Shown: piece after piece, positions 6,408-16,513 of the stretch
How positions within the stretch are numbered: the first letter of the stretch is position 1
Layout: every line of letters begins with the position of its first letter
NCBI GenBank assembly: GCA_944389475.1
Contig: CALXMM010000017.1
Coordinates: 1 to 37,989, forward strand
Direction: 5' to 3'
DNA from: an uncultured Clostridia bacterium
Lineage (GTDB): Bacteria; Bacillota; Clostridia; TANB77; CAG-508
DNA: 37,989 bases
Notes under the pieces: generated by a model
Databases searched by the model: none
What the model was told of the DNA's origin: nothing
What the model saw: only the letters and a program-made list of their open reading frames with translations
Program-made: the position numbers and the translations under genes

Positions 6408-9400
6408 ATGAAAAAAGAAAAGCAAATAAGTTTATGCAACAAGTTTATAGCAGCAATAGCTACAATTTGTTTACTTATGACCTATGTGTCTACGTTAACA
6501 AATTTTGCTTATGCTGCCTATGAAGAACTAGAAGAGCAAGGAATTGTATCAAATAATAGAAATATTGAATTTGATGCATATTTTAAGCCGGATGGAAATA
6601 ACAAACATAGCATGGATGCAGAAATAACTGCAGAGCAAAAATTATATGTAAAGGTTAATGTGAAAAATGCAGGATATCTAGAGAATGCAACAATTTCATT
6701 GGATAATCCAAACTTTTCAATCTCAAGAAACTTTTCATCTGATGATGTAAAATCAGTTGATTACGATAATAATCAAATTACATTAAATCAAATAGAAAGT
6801 GGAAAAGAAGTTGAAATAGAAATTCCTGTTAATTTTGTAAGAAATGACAGTATGGATTTAACATATTTCTCAAGAGAAACAAAATTAAATTTAACTGGAA
6901 CATATTATGATGAAAATGAAAAGGAAAGAGACATACAATCTAGTATTTTAGTAAGATTAAATTGGAAAGCTACTCCAAAAGCTGTATTAAATGAAGATGT
7001 AATTAAATATGGAGCATATGATACAAAAGTATATATGCAAACATTGTTAACAAGCAATTTGGAAGGAAATTCATTACCAGTAGAATCTGCTAACATACAG
7101 GTTGCTGTACCAAAAATAGCAGATAAAAACCCAGATGAAGTTAGAATATTTGCTAAAACAACAGCAACAAATAATGTAGATTTTACAAATGATATGTGGT
7201 CTTATAATAAAGATACCGGAATGGTAGAAATTAATATTCAAAATCAACAAAATAATAATATTGTTAATTGGAAAGCAGGAGAAGATAGATTTTATATAAC
7301 ATACATATATAATGATGCAACTGTTGCACCAAGTAAAATTACTTTGAGTGCAAATTCTAGCATTAGAACATATGTAACAAATGAAGAAGTTACAGCAAAT
7401 GTTCAAAAAGATGTTGATTTAAACAATATAATAAGCAGTGTAGTAGATATGAATGTTTCTGCAACACAAGAATTATATAAAGGATATATGTATGCAAATA
7501 ATAAATACGAAACAGGATATTCTTCTACAATATCAGCAAATATTTCAGATATAGATGCTGTAGACAAAGTTGTTTTGAATGAAAATAATGCAAATTTTGT
7601 AAGAGCAGATGGAAGTACATTACCAGCAGGTAATAATATTTACTATAAATCTGTTTCTATAAGTCAAGCCTTATTTAATGAGATTATAGGTCAAAATGGA
7701 AATATACAAATATTTGACCAAAATGGAAATAGAATAGCTGGAATAGATATGAATACAGCTACAGATGAGAACGGAAATTTAGTAGTTAATATAGAAGGTC
7801 AAGATGTTTCTTCTATTAGAATAGAAACAACAAAACCAGTTACAGAAGGAATATTAACATTTAATATTAATAAAGCAATAAAGGCTGTAACAACTATGGA
7901 CAGAGCTACTATAACAAGTATTCAAAGAATGGATACTTTAGTTTCTGGATGTATTATAAGTAAAGATGTAGAAACAGCTATGGAATCTAAAACTGAATCA
8001 ACAACATTAAAAGAAACAACAACAAAAGCAGAACTTTATATAAACAACACAAACTTAACTACAACGGCTAAAAATGAGAACGTAGAAATAAAAACAATTT
8101 TAAAATCTGATGATTATACATGTGATTTATATAGTAATCCAACAATAAAGATTACATTACCAAGTGAAATAGAAACATTGGAACTAAAAACAATTAATAC
8201 ATTATATAGTGGAAACTTAAATATTACTACATATAATGTATCTACAGATGAAAATGGTAATAAAGTAATAACAATAGGAATGCAAGGAGACCAAACAGAA
8301 TTTGTTACAGATATTAGTAAAGGTATAAATATTGTTATTAATACAGATATAACATTAAGAAAAACAGCAGCAAGTGCACAAAGAACTGCAACATTGCAAG
8401 TAACAAATGATAAAGCTATTCAATATGAAAATGGTGGAATTACAACAGTTGGAATGAACATATATGCACCACAAGGAGTAGTATTACTAAGTAGTGTATC
8501 AAACTTTAATAATGAAAACACAGAAATAGTTTCATTATCAAATAAAGAACAAGCTGGAAAAATTGATATAAATGGAACTGCTAAAAATATAACAATGAAA
8601 GCTTCAGTTGTAAATAACTATGGTAAGGATATTAAAAATCCTAAGGTTTTAGGTAGAATACCATTCCAAGGAAATAAAAAGACAGATGGAACAGATTTAG
8701 GAACAACAGTAAATACAGTTTTAACATCAGGAATAACACTTACAGGAATAGATCCAAGTTTAGCAACAATTTACTATAGTGAAAACGGAGAAGCAACATC
8801 AGATATAAATAATTCAGCAAATGGATGGACAACAACAATAGGTGATACATCAAAGATAAAATCATATTTAGTAGTATTTAATAATTATGTAATGCCACAG
8901 GCAACAGCATTCGATATGCAATATACAGCACAAGTACCAGAGAATTTACCACATAATGAAAATGCATTTGGTACATATACAGTATATTATGATGAAGATG
9001 AAAATTCACAAACAATATCAAAAGAAACAATAGCACCAACAGTTGGTGTATCTACAGGAAAAGGACCAGAATTAACAGCAAATATAACTTCTGATGTAGG
9101 AACAGAGGTTACAACACAAAACTATATAACATATACAGTAACAGTTAAAAATGATGGAGAAACTGCAGCAGAGAATGCTAAAGTAACAGTTAATTTACCA
9201 GACATGGTAGATTATGCTGAAGGAGATGACACTCCTTTCGCAGAGGGATATATACTTAAACCAGAAATGAGAACAGTAGAATTATCAGTAGGAAATCTTG
9301 GACAGGGAGAAAGTAAAGAAGTTTCATTTACTATAAAACCTAATAGTGAAGGAACTTTCAAACTAGATTTCATACTTTCTGCAGATAACTTGGAAAAAAC

Positions 9401-11240
9401 TGCGCAAGTATCAACTCCGGATACAAATGTTATATTTGGAAGTTTCTATATAGAATTCAAGAGTCCAACAGAGAAAAATGTAACAGTTGGAAGCGAAATA
9501 GAGTACTATATTAATATTACTAATGCAACGGATGAAAAAATAAATAATGTAAAAGCAATGGTTACTTTACCAGATAGCGTAGAATATGTTGGAACAGTAA
9601 GAGCTGGATATGCTGGAAAAGATCCATCTGCAGAAGGTTCAAGTTATGATGAAAATACTAGAGTGGTTACTTTAGATATAGGAGATTTAGATGGAAATGC
9701 TACTGGAACATATAATTATACAGTTAAAGTAAGAGTAGTAAAACAAGAAAATATAAATATGCAAGTACTTGTTAATGGTGATGGTACAAATGACCAAAAA
9801 AGTATCATAATATCTAATATTGTTAGTAGCAATGATATCGAAGTAACAACTTCTACAGACAAAACAGATATATATTTACAAATGGGAGATGTTATAACAT
9901 ATACAATAAAAGTTAAAAATACAGAATCAGCAACAATTAATAATTTTAAAGTTGATGTAACAATTCCAGATAATTTGAAATATTTAAATACTTCTTATGC
10001 AGTAGGAGAAAATACAGTATTTGATGGATATTTATTAACTAATAAACTTTCATCAGCTACAATTAATTTAAAATCTGGAGAAACATTTACCTTCTCTGTA
10101 AAGGCAGCTGCAAATAAAATGATTGATGCCTCTAAAGAAGAGGAAGATGTCATCGTACCGGTTATGATAACTGGAGATGGAATAGAAGCATATAATACAG
10201 AATTTAAAAATATTTTAGTAAATGACCATCAAGGCGGAAATGGAAGTGGAAGCGAAGATGGAACATATAGAATTTCTGGTACAGTATGGTTTGATGCAAA
10301 CAGAAATGGTGCTAGAGATTCTGGTGAACAATTACTTTACGGAATTCCAGTAAGTCTTGTAGATGCGCAAACAGGAAAAGCTGTAAAGAATTCAAATGGT
10401 GATGAGATACAAGCAACAACAGATGATAATGGTGAATATATTTTAAGTGATTTAATTCCTGGAAATTATATAGTTAAATTTACATATGATAGTAGTCAAT
10501 ATGTAATAACAGAATATAAAGCACAGGGAGTAGATGAAACTGTAAACTCTGATGCAATTAATACAACGGATAATAATGGAACAGCAATTACAGATAATTT
10601 AAATATAACTAATTCTAGTATGAGCAATATAGATTTAGGTCTATCAACAAAAGGAATATTTAGTTTGTCACTTAATAAGACATTAACACAAATCCAAATG
10701 GCAGATGGAAAAACAACTAAATCATTAGCTTATGATAACAAGAAATTAGGAAAAATAGAAGTTGATGGAAAACGTATAAACAGCACAAACTTAGTAATAA
10801 CATATACAATTACTGTAACAAATACTGGAAATGTACCAGGGTATGCTAAGAAGATTGTGGACTATTTACCAGATGCATTAGCATTTAGTTCAAATCAAAA
10901 TCCAGATTGGTATGTTTCAGGAAACACTATTGTTTGTACAAGCCTAGAAAATGAATTAATAAATCCAGGCGAATCTAAATCTGTAAAACTTGTTCTTACA
11001 AAGAAAATGAATGAAAATGGAACTGGAACAGTAACAAATAAAGCTGAAATTACAGAAACATATAATGACCAAGGTCTAGAAAATCAAAAATCAGCTGATG
11101 AAGATACAAATTCTTCTGCAAACGTTATTATTGGTATTAAAACAGGTGGAGCAGTATTATATGTCTCACTAACATTTACAATATTAGCAATAATAGCATG
11201 CGGAGCTTATATAATAAAAAAGAAAGTATTAAAAGGATAG
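6408..11240 (+). CDS. Giant cell-surface protein with DUF11-type repeats and an SdrD_B-like domain, C-terminal membrane anchor
   Basis: 1610 residues. A signal peptide ends near AYA (36). The first ~870 residues are beta-rich and unlike any family I can name. From about 887 come three DUF11-type Ig-like repeats (887-985, 1010-1115, 1145-1240), each with a 'YTVTVKN' and 'LPD' pattern. An SdrD_B/Cna-B-like domain (1286-1365) carries the FDANRNGARDSGE calcium-binding-type loop and the DDNGEYILSDLIPGNY motif. A last Ig-like domain (about 1415-1575) precedes a membrane helix (1582-1603) and the tail KKKVLKG. There is no LPXTG; IKTGG sits before the helix. Such domains build rigid stalks for adhesion. 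It is followed after 16 nt by a second surface gene in the same operon. Many Asn/Thr/Lys codons, no Cys-rich parts. Ligand unknown. Confidence 0.85.
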   Translation: MKKEKQISLCNKFIAAIATICLLMTYVSTLTNFAYAAYEELEEQGIVSNNRNIEFDAYFKPDGNNKHSMDAEITAEQKLYVKVNVKNAGYLENATISLDNPNFSISRNFSSDDVKSVDYDNNQITLNQIESGKEVEIEIPVNFVRNDSMDLTYFSRETKLNLTGTYYDENEKERDIQSSILVRLNWKATPKAVLNEDVIKYGAYDTKVYMQTLLTSNLEGNSLPVESANIQVAVPKIADKNPDEVRIFAKTTATNNVDFTNDMWSYNKDTGMVEINIQNQQNNNIVNWKAGEDRFYITYIYNDATVAPSKITLSANSSIRTYVTNEEVTANVQKDVDLNNIISSVVDMNVSATQELYKGYMYANNKYETGYSSTISANISDIDAVDKVVLNENNANFVRADGSTLPAGNNIYYKSVSISQALFNEIIGQNGNIQIFDQNGNRIAGIDMNTATDENGNLVVNIEGQDVSSIRIETTKPVTEGILTFNINKAIKAVTTMDRATITSIQRMDTLVSGCIISKDVETAMESKTESTTLKETTTKAELYINNTNLTTTAKNENVEIKTILKSDDYTCDLYSNPTIKITLPSEIETLELKTINTLYSGNLNITTYNVSTDENGNKVITIGMQGDQTEFVTDISKGINIVINTDITLRKTAASAQRTATLQVTNDKAIQYENGGITTVGMNIYAPQGVVLLSSVSNFNNENTEIVSLSNKEQAGKIDINGTAKNITMKASVVNNYGKDIKNPKVLGRIPFQGNKKTDGTDLGTTVNTVLTSGITLTGIDPSLATIYYSENGEATSDINNSANGWTTTIGDTSKIKSYLVVFNNYVMPQATAFDMQYTAQVPENLPHNENAFGTYTVYYDEDENSQTISKETIAPTVGVSTGKGPELTANITSDVGTEVTTQNYITYTVTVKNDGETAAENAKVTVNLPDMVDYAEGDDTPFAEGYILKPEMRTVELSVGNLGQGESKEVSFTIKPNSEGTFKLDFILSADNLEKTAQVSTPDTNVIFGSFYIEFKSPTEKNVTVGSEIEYYINITNATDEKINNVKAMVTLPDSVEYVGTVRAGYAGKDPSAEGSSYDENTRVVTLDIGDLDGNATGTYNYTVKVRVVKQENINMQVLVNGDGTNDQKSIIISNIVSSNDIEVTTSTDKTDIYLQMGDVITYTIKVKNTESATINNFKVDVTIPDNLKYLNTSYAVGENTVFDGYLLTNKLSSATINLKSGETFTFSVKAAANKMIDASKEEEDVIVPVMITGDGIEAYNTEFKNILVNDHQGGNGSGSEDGTYRISGTVWFDANRNGARDSGEQLLYGIPVSLVDAQTGKAVKNSNGDEIQATTDDNGEYILSDLIPGNYIVKFTYDSSQYVITEYKAQGVDETVNSDAINTTDNNGTAITDNLNITNSSMSNIDLGLSTKGIFSLSLNKTLTQIQMADGKTTKSLAYDNKKLGKIEVDGKRINSTNLVITYTITVTNTGNVPGYAKKIVDYLPDALAFSSNQNPDWYVSGNTIVCTSLENELINPGESKSVKLVLTKKMNENGTGTVTNKAEITETYNDQGLENQKSADEDTNSSANVIIGIKTGGAVLYVSLTFTILAIIACGAYIIKKKVLKG

Positions 11241-11256
11241 AAAGGAGGAAGAGAAT

Positions 11257-14200
11257 ATGAAAAAATTTAAATTATATGCATTATTAACATTAATAATCAT
11301 ACCAATAATTTCTGTACTTATATATCTTTCTCCAATATCAATAGCAAGTTCATTTACGTATCAATATAATCCAAGCGTAAATAACTGGCCACCATTTGTA
11401 GCTAATATAGATGGTAGAAACCAAACGGTATATTGTTCAGAACATGGTGCAGAAGTAATATTCAATGGAGCATGCCCTTTAATTACATATAATAGTGGTG
11501 CTACTTATAATATGAGTCCTGGTTTAGCTTATGCATTTTCACAATGTATAAGTGCAAACTCTAGACAAAACTTAATTTGGATGTCAGAAATATCATATAA
11601 TTTAACACCACCAAACCTAAGCGAAAGACCGGATTATAATGATGCACTTTTACAATCATACAAGATTGCACCATTTAATGATTATTATAATAATTTACAA
11701 CGTTATGGTAGTACAGTAAAATTTGAAAATACAGGAGCATCATTACAAAGTTCTGATAATGGACAATTCACTTTAGGCCCATTTAAATTAGACTTTTATA
11801 AAAGTGATTTTTCTCGTATCTCAGGAATGTACTTACAAACAAATGATGGCAGACAGATAAATATTAGTCAAGTAAGTTTTGGAGGATATATAGGAAGTCC
11901 AAGTGATATAGATTCTGGAGAAGAATTCTATGTAATGTGTTCACAACAAGATACAGGAACAGCTTCTACTGTTAAATTAGTAGTAAATTATAGTTATGAA
12001 ACTGCAAGTGGAAGTTATACATATTATGAGCCAAGTCCAGTTTCATATAATGGTTGGAGCATTCAACGTATGGTTACTTTGGATTATAATCATGGAGGTT
12101 CAAATGCTACAGCAGTAGGACCAGAAATTGAACTTGTTTTTGACCTAAAAGGTAAAGTGTTTAAAGATGTTCCAGCAACTAAATATGGTGCTGAAAATGG
12201 TATTTTAGACCAAATGGATATAATGCTTCCTGGAATAGAAGTAACATTATTTGATTCTAATGGAAATCAAGTTAACCAAAAGACAACAGATTCAAATGGT
12301 TATTATGAATTTTTAAGATTGCCAGCATCTAAAAAATATTATGTAAGATTCAAATATAATGGACAATTATATGAACCTACAACATACCAAAGAGTAAGCA
12401 AGGTATTGGATAATTATGGTACATTAGGAGCAACAAGTGTAGCAGAAAGGTCTTATGCAACAGATGGTAGACAAAATAGAACAGACTTTAATGCAAAATT
12501 CACGCCAGTGGATGCAACCCACAAAGTGCCGGATAGAAATGATGAGAGCAATCCTGCATTTGATATTTATTCATACACAGGACCTAATGGTATGGAAGAG
12601 TTAAAATATTATGGAATATCAAATTCTAAGGAAGAATTATCAAATGTAAACTTTGGTATTAAAGAAAGAGAAAAATTTGATATGAACTTAAGAAAGGATT
12701 TGGTAAAAGTTGATGTAAGCATTAATGGTAAGTCACATACGTATCAATATAATGGAGATAATCAAGACTTAGAGGTTAAGATAAGAGGTACTGATTTACC
12801 AGATTATGAAAGAGCATTTAGGTCATCCGACTTATTATATAAACAAGCACAACAATATGACCAAGACAAAGATAAATTACAAGTATTAGTAACTTATAAG
12901 ATTCAATTGAAAAATCAGTCACAAGGTAAAATAACTGGTTATGTAATAGATTTAAATGATTTCTATGATTCATCTTACGAATTTGTAAGGTCATATGATG
13001 AGAATAATAATGAAATTCAATGGTCTCAAGCAAATGATGTATCTGGAAATGGTAAAACATATCATGCAATGCATACAACAGCTTTAGCTCAAGAAGGAAT
13101 AACAGATAAAAAATGGGTATTCTTAGAGTACAAAGTAACAAATGATGCATTAAGAGCATTGATAAATGAAAAAGAATCTACTAAAGAGAATTTTGCAGAA
13201 ATTGCAGGATATAGAAATACTTATACAGAAGATAAGAAAGACTTAAATGGTCAAGTAATGGCCAATGCTGGAGATAATGCAGGTTTAATTGATATAGATT
13301 CAACTCCTGCAAACATGAATCCAACAAATTCAGATGTACAAAATTTTGTTGCACAATCTAAAACACAAGAATATCAATACTTAGATGGAGAGACAAAATC
13401 ACAAATGAGTTCTGCAGTATTCGAAGATGATGCAGACTGTGCACCAGGATTAAAATTAATAGTTGATGACTTGAACAGAAGAAAACTTTCTGGTAGTGTA
13501 TTCGAAGATGCTGCACTTGCAGATAGGCTAGAAAATGATAATGAAAGAATTGGTGATGGTGTATATTCAGATGGAGAAAACTTGATAAATCAAGTTAGAG
13601 TACAATTAATTTGTACAAATCCAGATGTTGAAGTAAAAGAAGCCAGAACAAATACAGATGGTTCATATGAGTTTACAGATTATATCCCAGGTGATTATTC
13701 AGTTAAATTCATATATGGTGATTATGAATCATTAAAAGCAGTACAACCAGAAAACAAAATGTATACAGGTCAAGATTTTAAAAATACATTGTATACGGAA
13801 GGAAATTATACTGATGTATATTGGTACAATAATAATGTAGATACAAGAAACAATGATGCTAAAGATAATTATGATAGAAGACTAGAAGTAAATAGTTATA
13901 GTGAGAATTTACAATATAATAATGCAACAGTTTTAAATGCTTCAGCTAGCTCAGATGATGCAACATTACATACTTTAGCAGACAATACATACATGTTTGC
14001 AGATACAGCACAGATGTCATTCGAAGTTGAATATTTAAAACAGGAGAAAACAAATTATAGTGTAAGAAACATAGACTTAGGTTTAATAGAAAGACCTAGA
14101 ACAAAGATTGTACTAAAGAAAAATGTTTCTTATGTTAAGTTAACAGCAACTGATGGCTCAACAATATTTGATGCAACAGCAGAACAGGGAGTTAGCAAAG

Positions 14201-15078
14201 AAGCACCAAACTTATCATGGGTTGAAAATGGATATGATGAAAAAGGAAATATGACATCACAAGGAATGGTACAAGGAATAGTAGATGAGAATTTAATGCA
14301 TGGAGCATCATTAACTGTAGCATATAGTTTTTCAGTAACGAATGAGAGTGAAAAAGATTATAATGAGCAATCATATTATTATACAGGAAATGTAGCTGAT
14401 TATGGAACTGCAAATAAGCTTTCAGCTGAAACTATAATTGATTATATTCCAAATGCTTTAACATATGATGCAGAACTAACGAAGAATAGTGGAACATATT
14501 CATATGGTTCACATGATGAAGCAGCTGGAACGGCTAAATCATTCGAAACTTCAATTGCTGGAAGTAATACTTATTGGACAGTACTAGCAAGCAAAGTAGA
14601 TTCTATAACAATTCCAGAAGAGTATAGAGGAAATCTTCTAGCACCTGAGGTGTATGATAATGTACAAGCAAGTACTAATGAAATATTAACAAATAATAGA
14701 TTATCAGGAAGCTTAGGAATAGGAGATGAAACAACATTGGGTGATGCTTTAATATGTACAAGAGTATTATCTAGCCCAGATGAAAGTACATCCGATGATG
14801 ATATGACAAACATAGCAGAAATTATACAAGTTCATATTGATAATGGTAGAAGACCATATTATTTGGATACTACGGATGAAAAAGTTATAGAAATACCAGG
14901 AAATGCAGATCCAACAACATCTACAAACTTGGAAGAGGCAGATACAGGTTTATCTGAAATATTAACATTTGTTGTACCATTTGGTGCTAACAAACAATTA
15001 ACAATAATTGCAATTACAATTGTAGGTTTAGCAGTTATTGTAGGCGGAATTGTATTAATTAAAAAGAAAGTTTTATAA
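11257..15078 (+). CDS. Giant surface protein with a possible thioester domain and SdrD_B-like repeats, C-terminal membrane anchor
   Basis: 1273 residues, second gene of the surface operon with a strong GAAAGGAGG ribosome site. A signal peptide ends near SIA (30). Residues 40-300 include VYC (Cys60) and QNLIW (Gln104), a spacing and context like the Cys-Gln pair of thioester adhesin domains. SdrD_B/Cna-B-like modules follow: about 302-390 (starts GKVFKDV, contains TTDSNGYYEFLRL) and about 747-840 (LSGSVFEDA, NTDGSYEFTDYIPGDY). Long Ig-like segments lie between and after. The end is a membrane helix (about 1246-1267) with the tail KKKVL, closely matching the tail of the preceding protein. No LPXTG is present. 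The two proteins probably form or decorate one surface structure. The thioester assignment is a hypothesis; the surface location is firm. Confidence 0.83.
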   Translation: MKKFKLYALLTLIIIPIISVLIYLSPISIASSFTYQYNPSVNNWPPFVANIDGRNQTVYCSEHGAEVIFNGACPLITYNSGATYNMSPGLAYAFSQCISANSRQNLIWMSEISYNLTPPNLSERPDYNDALLQSYKIAPFNDYYNNLQRYGSTVKFENTGASLQSSDNGQFTLGPFKLDFYKSDFSRISGMYLQTNDGRQINISQVSFGGYIGSPSDIDSGEEFYVMCSQQDTGTASTVKLVVNYSYETASGSYTYYEPSPVSYNGWSIQRMVTLDYNHGGSNATAVGPEIELVFDLKGKVFKDVPATKYGAENGILDQMDIMLPGIEVTLFDSNGNQVNQKTTDSNGYYEFLRLPASKKYYVRFKYNGQLYEPTTYQRVSKVLDNYGTLGATSVAERSYATDGRQNRTDFNAKFTPVDATHKVPDRNDESNPAFDIYSYTGPNGMEELKYYGISNSKEELSNVNFGIKEREKFDMNLRKDLVKVDVSINGKSHTYQYNGDNQDLEVKIRGTDLPDYERAFRSSDLLYKQAQQYDQDKDKLQVLVTYKIQLKNQSQGKITGYVIDLNDFYDSSYEFVRSYDENNNEIQWSQANDVSGNGKTYHAMHTTALAQEGITDKKWVFLEYKVTNDALRALINEKESTKENFAEIAGYRNTYTEDKKDLNGQVMANAGDNAGLIDIDSTPANMNPTNSDVQNFVAQSKTQEYQYLDGETKSQMSSAVFEDDADCAPGLKLIVDDLNRRKLSGSVFEDAALADRLENDNERIGDGVYSDGENLINQVRVQLICTNPDVEVKEARTNTDGSYEFTDYIPGDYSVKFIYGDYESLKAVQPENKMYTGQDFKNTLYTEGNYTDVYWYNNNVDTRNNDAKDNYDRRLEVNSYSENLQYNNATVLNASASSDDATLHTLADNTYMFADTAQMSFEVEYLKQEKTNYSVRNIDLGLIERPRTKIVLKKNVSYVKLTATDGSTIFDATAEQGVSKEAPNLSWVENGYDEKGNMTSQGMVQGIVDENLMHGASLTVAYSFSVTNESEKDYNEQSYYYTGNVADYGTANKLSAETIIDYIPNALTYDAELTKNSGTYSYGSHDEAAGTAKSFETSIAGSNTYWTVLASKVDSITIPEEYRGNLLAPEVYDNVQASTNEILTNNRLSGSLGIGDETTLGDALICTRVLSSPDESTSDDDMTNIAEIIQVHIDNGRRPYYLDTTDEKVIEIPGNADPTTSTNLEEADTGLSEILTFVVPFGANKQLTIIAITIVGLAVIVGGIVLIKKKVL

Positions 15079-15085
15079 TTAGAAC

Positions 15086-15114
15086 TTGACAAAAAAATAA
15101 AAAATATGTAAACT
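15086..15114 (+). promoter_or_regulatory. Promoter reading into the corA leader
   Basis: TTGACA (15086-15091), 17 bp and TAAACT (15109-15114). The expected RNA start falls at the foot of the 15121-15145 hairpin, so the transcript would begin with that hairpin. Confidence 0.5.
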
Positions 15115-15120
15115 AATAAA

Positions 15121-15149
15121 TAGGAGCTTTAGATTAAAGCTCCTATTTT
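15121..15149 (+). terminator. Terminator of the surface operon / 5' hairpin of the corA leader
   Basis: A perfect 11-bp stem (15121-15131 with 15135-15145), 3-base loop and ATTTT tail. It ends the surface-protein operon and also lies just downstream of a promoter. Confidence 0.8.
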
Positions 15150-15211
15150 AAGATTTAATTTTAAGCATATGAATTTAAAATTAAATTATAATTGGGGTAA
15201 CATAAGATACG

Positions 15212-15304
15212 AAGGTGATTTAATTATAGTTTGGCAAAACCTTGCAATTATAACTATTATATATCATCTCACAGAAAGGTGATTTGATTATAGTTTGGCA
15301 AAAC
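15212..15304 (+). repeat. Two 29-bp direct repeats in the corA leader
   Basis: 15212-15240 and 15276-15304 are identical except for one A/G difference. Each begins with a Shine-Dalgarno-like AAGGTGATT and ends TTTGGCAAAAC. Their starts are 64 bp apart. The repeats sit 30-130 nt before the corA start and have no ORF of their own. Confidence 0.9.
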
Positions 15305-15337
15305 TAAGTGAAAATAAGAAAGGTAGGGGGATTTACG

Positions 15338-16291
15338 ATGATAAAATTATACAATACTAACATGGAAACAAATAAATTAGAGAGTGTTGATACATATACC
15401 AGAGGAACCTGGATACATATGGTAGATCCTTCGGATGATGAAATAGAGGAAGTTTGCCAAAACGTTAATATAAAAGAAGATTTTATAAGATATGCTCTAG
15501 ATAATGAGGAAAAAGCCAGAATTGATGTTGAAGATGAAGATAATACAATATTATTCATTATAGATATACCAATTACCGAAAAATTACAAACTGGAAGTTA
15601 TATGTATGCTACAATGCCAATAGGTATGATTGTAGTAAGAGATGATTTCTTTATTACTGTAACATTAAGAGAATGTAGTTTAATAAAGAGATTTGAAACA
15701 GGAAAAATAAAAACTTTCTGTACATATAAGAAAAGCAGATTCATATTACAAATGATGTATAATAATTCTTCCGAGTATCTAGATTATCTAAAAAAGATTA
15801 ATAAAGAAACAGAAATAGCAGAAAATGTTTTAAGCCATTCCATGAAAAATAGAGAGTTATTAAAATTACTAAGTCTAGAAAAATCATTAGTATATATAAC
15901 AACATCATTAAGGTCAAATGAAGCAGTAATGGAAAGAACATTAAAAATAAAAAATATTAAATTATATGAAGAAGATGAAGATATATTAGAAGATGCCATA
16001 ATAGAAAATAAACAAGCCATAGAAATGAGCAAGGTATATAGTGATATCTTAAATGGTACAATGGATGCATATGCTTCTATTATTTCTAATAACTTGAATG
16101 GAGTTATGAAATCATTAACATCTATAACAATTATAATAGCAATCCCAACAATGATTGCAAGTTTTTGGGGAATGAATGTAAAACTACCATTCGAAACAAA
16201 TCAATTTGGATTTTGGATAATGATTTTTATAGCAGTACTATTAACCATACTTTCCATTGTATGGCTAAGGAAAAAAGATATGCTAACCTAA
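15338..16291 (+). CDS. corA: CorA-family divalent metal ion transporter
   Basis: I choose ATG 15338 (317 residues, the normal CorA length), 7 nt after GGTAGGGGG, rather than the GTG at 15308, which has no ribosome site. The N-terminal two thirds is the cytoplasmic alpha/beta domain and long stalk helix. Two membrane helices lie at the end (about 252-277 and 291-311), joined by the GMN motif at residues 278-280, the selectivity-filter signature of CorA channels. The short basic C-terminus (RKKD) follows. The family carries Mg2+ (some Co2+, Ni2+ or Zn2+) as a homopentamer in the cell membrane. The gene is alone, with a 217-nt leader that holds a 5' hairpin and two direct repeats, and with a terminator after it. 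I see no M-box fold in the leader. Confidence 0.93.
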   Translation: MIKLYNTNMETNKLESVDTYTRGTWIHMVDPSDDEIEEVCQNVNIKEDFIRYALDNEEKARIDVEDEDNTILFIIDIPITEKLQTGSYMYATMPIGMIVVRDDFFITVTLRECSLIKRFETGKIKTFCTYKKSRFILQMMYNNSSEYLDYLKKINKETEIAENVLSHSMKNRELLKLLSLEKSLVYITTSLRSNEAVMERTLKIKNIKLYEEDEDILEDAIIENKQAIEMSKVYSDILNGTMDAYASIISNNLNGVMKSLTSITIIIAIPTMIASFWGMNVKLPFETNQFGFWIMIFIAVLLTILSIVWLRKKDMLT

Positions 16292-16395
16292 ACTTTAGGC
16301 TTGGAATATAATAAACAGAATTTAATTGTGAAGTAAAAATTTAGCGAATAATATGAAATAAATTAAAAAACAGAGAAAAGAAATAAAAGAGTAAA

Positions 16396-16434
16396 AAAAG
16401 AGCAAGAGATATTATAAAACTTGCTCTTTTCTTT
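16396..16434 (+). terminator. Terminator of corA
   Basis: The 11-bp stem AAAAGAGCAAG/CTTGCTCTTTT (16396-16406, 16420-16430) with flanking A and T runs. 16292-16395 holds no other feature I can name. Confidence 0.85.
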
Positions 16435-16462
16435 GACTTTAAGGTGTTATATATAATATAAT
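16433..16462 (+). promoter_or_regulatory. Promoter of the 169-aa membrane protein gene
   Basis: TTGACT (16433-16438), 18 bp and TATAAT (16457-16462), overlapping the end of the corA terminator. Confidence 0.55.
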
Positions 16463-16513
16463 TGAAACGATTTATAAATGAAGATAAGATATACGGATTA
16501 AAGGAGCATGAAG

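Noticed and set aside
11145..11240. IKTGG before the membrane helix as a sortase signal
   Set aside because: No proline and no match to known LPXTG, NPQTN or SPXTG forms, and the second protein has nothing similar.
15115..15337. M-box Mg2+ riboswitch in front of corA
   Set aside because: The leader is short and lacks the conserved M-box core; only a hairpin and direct repeats are seen.
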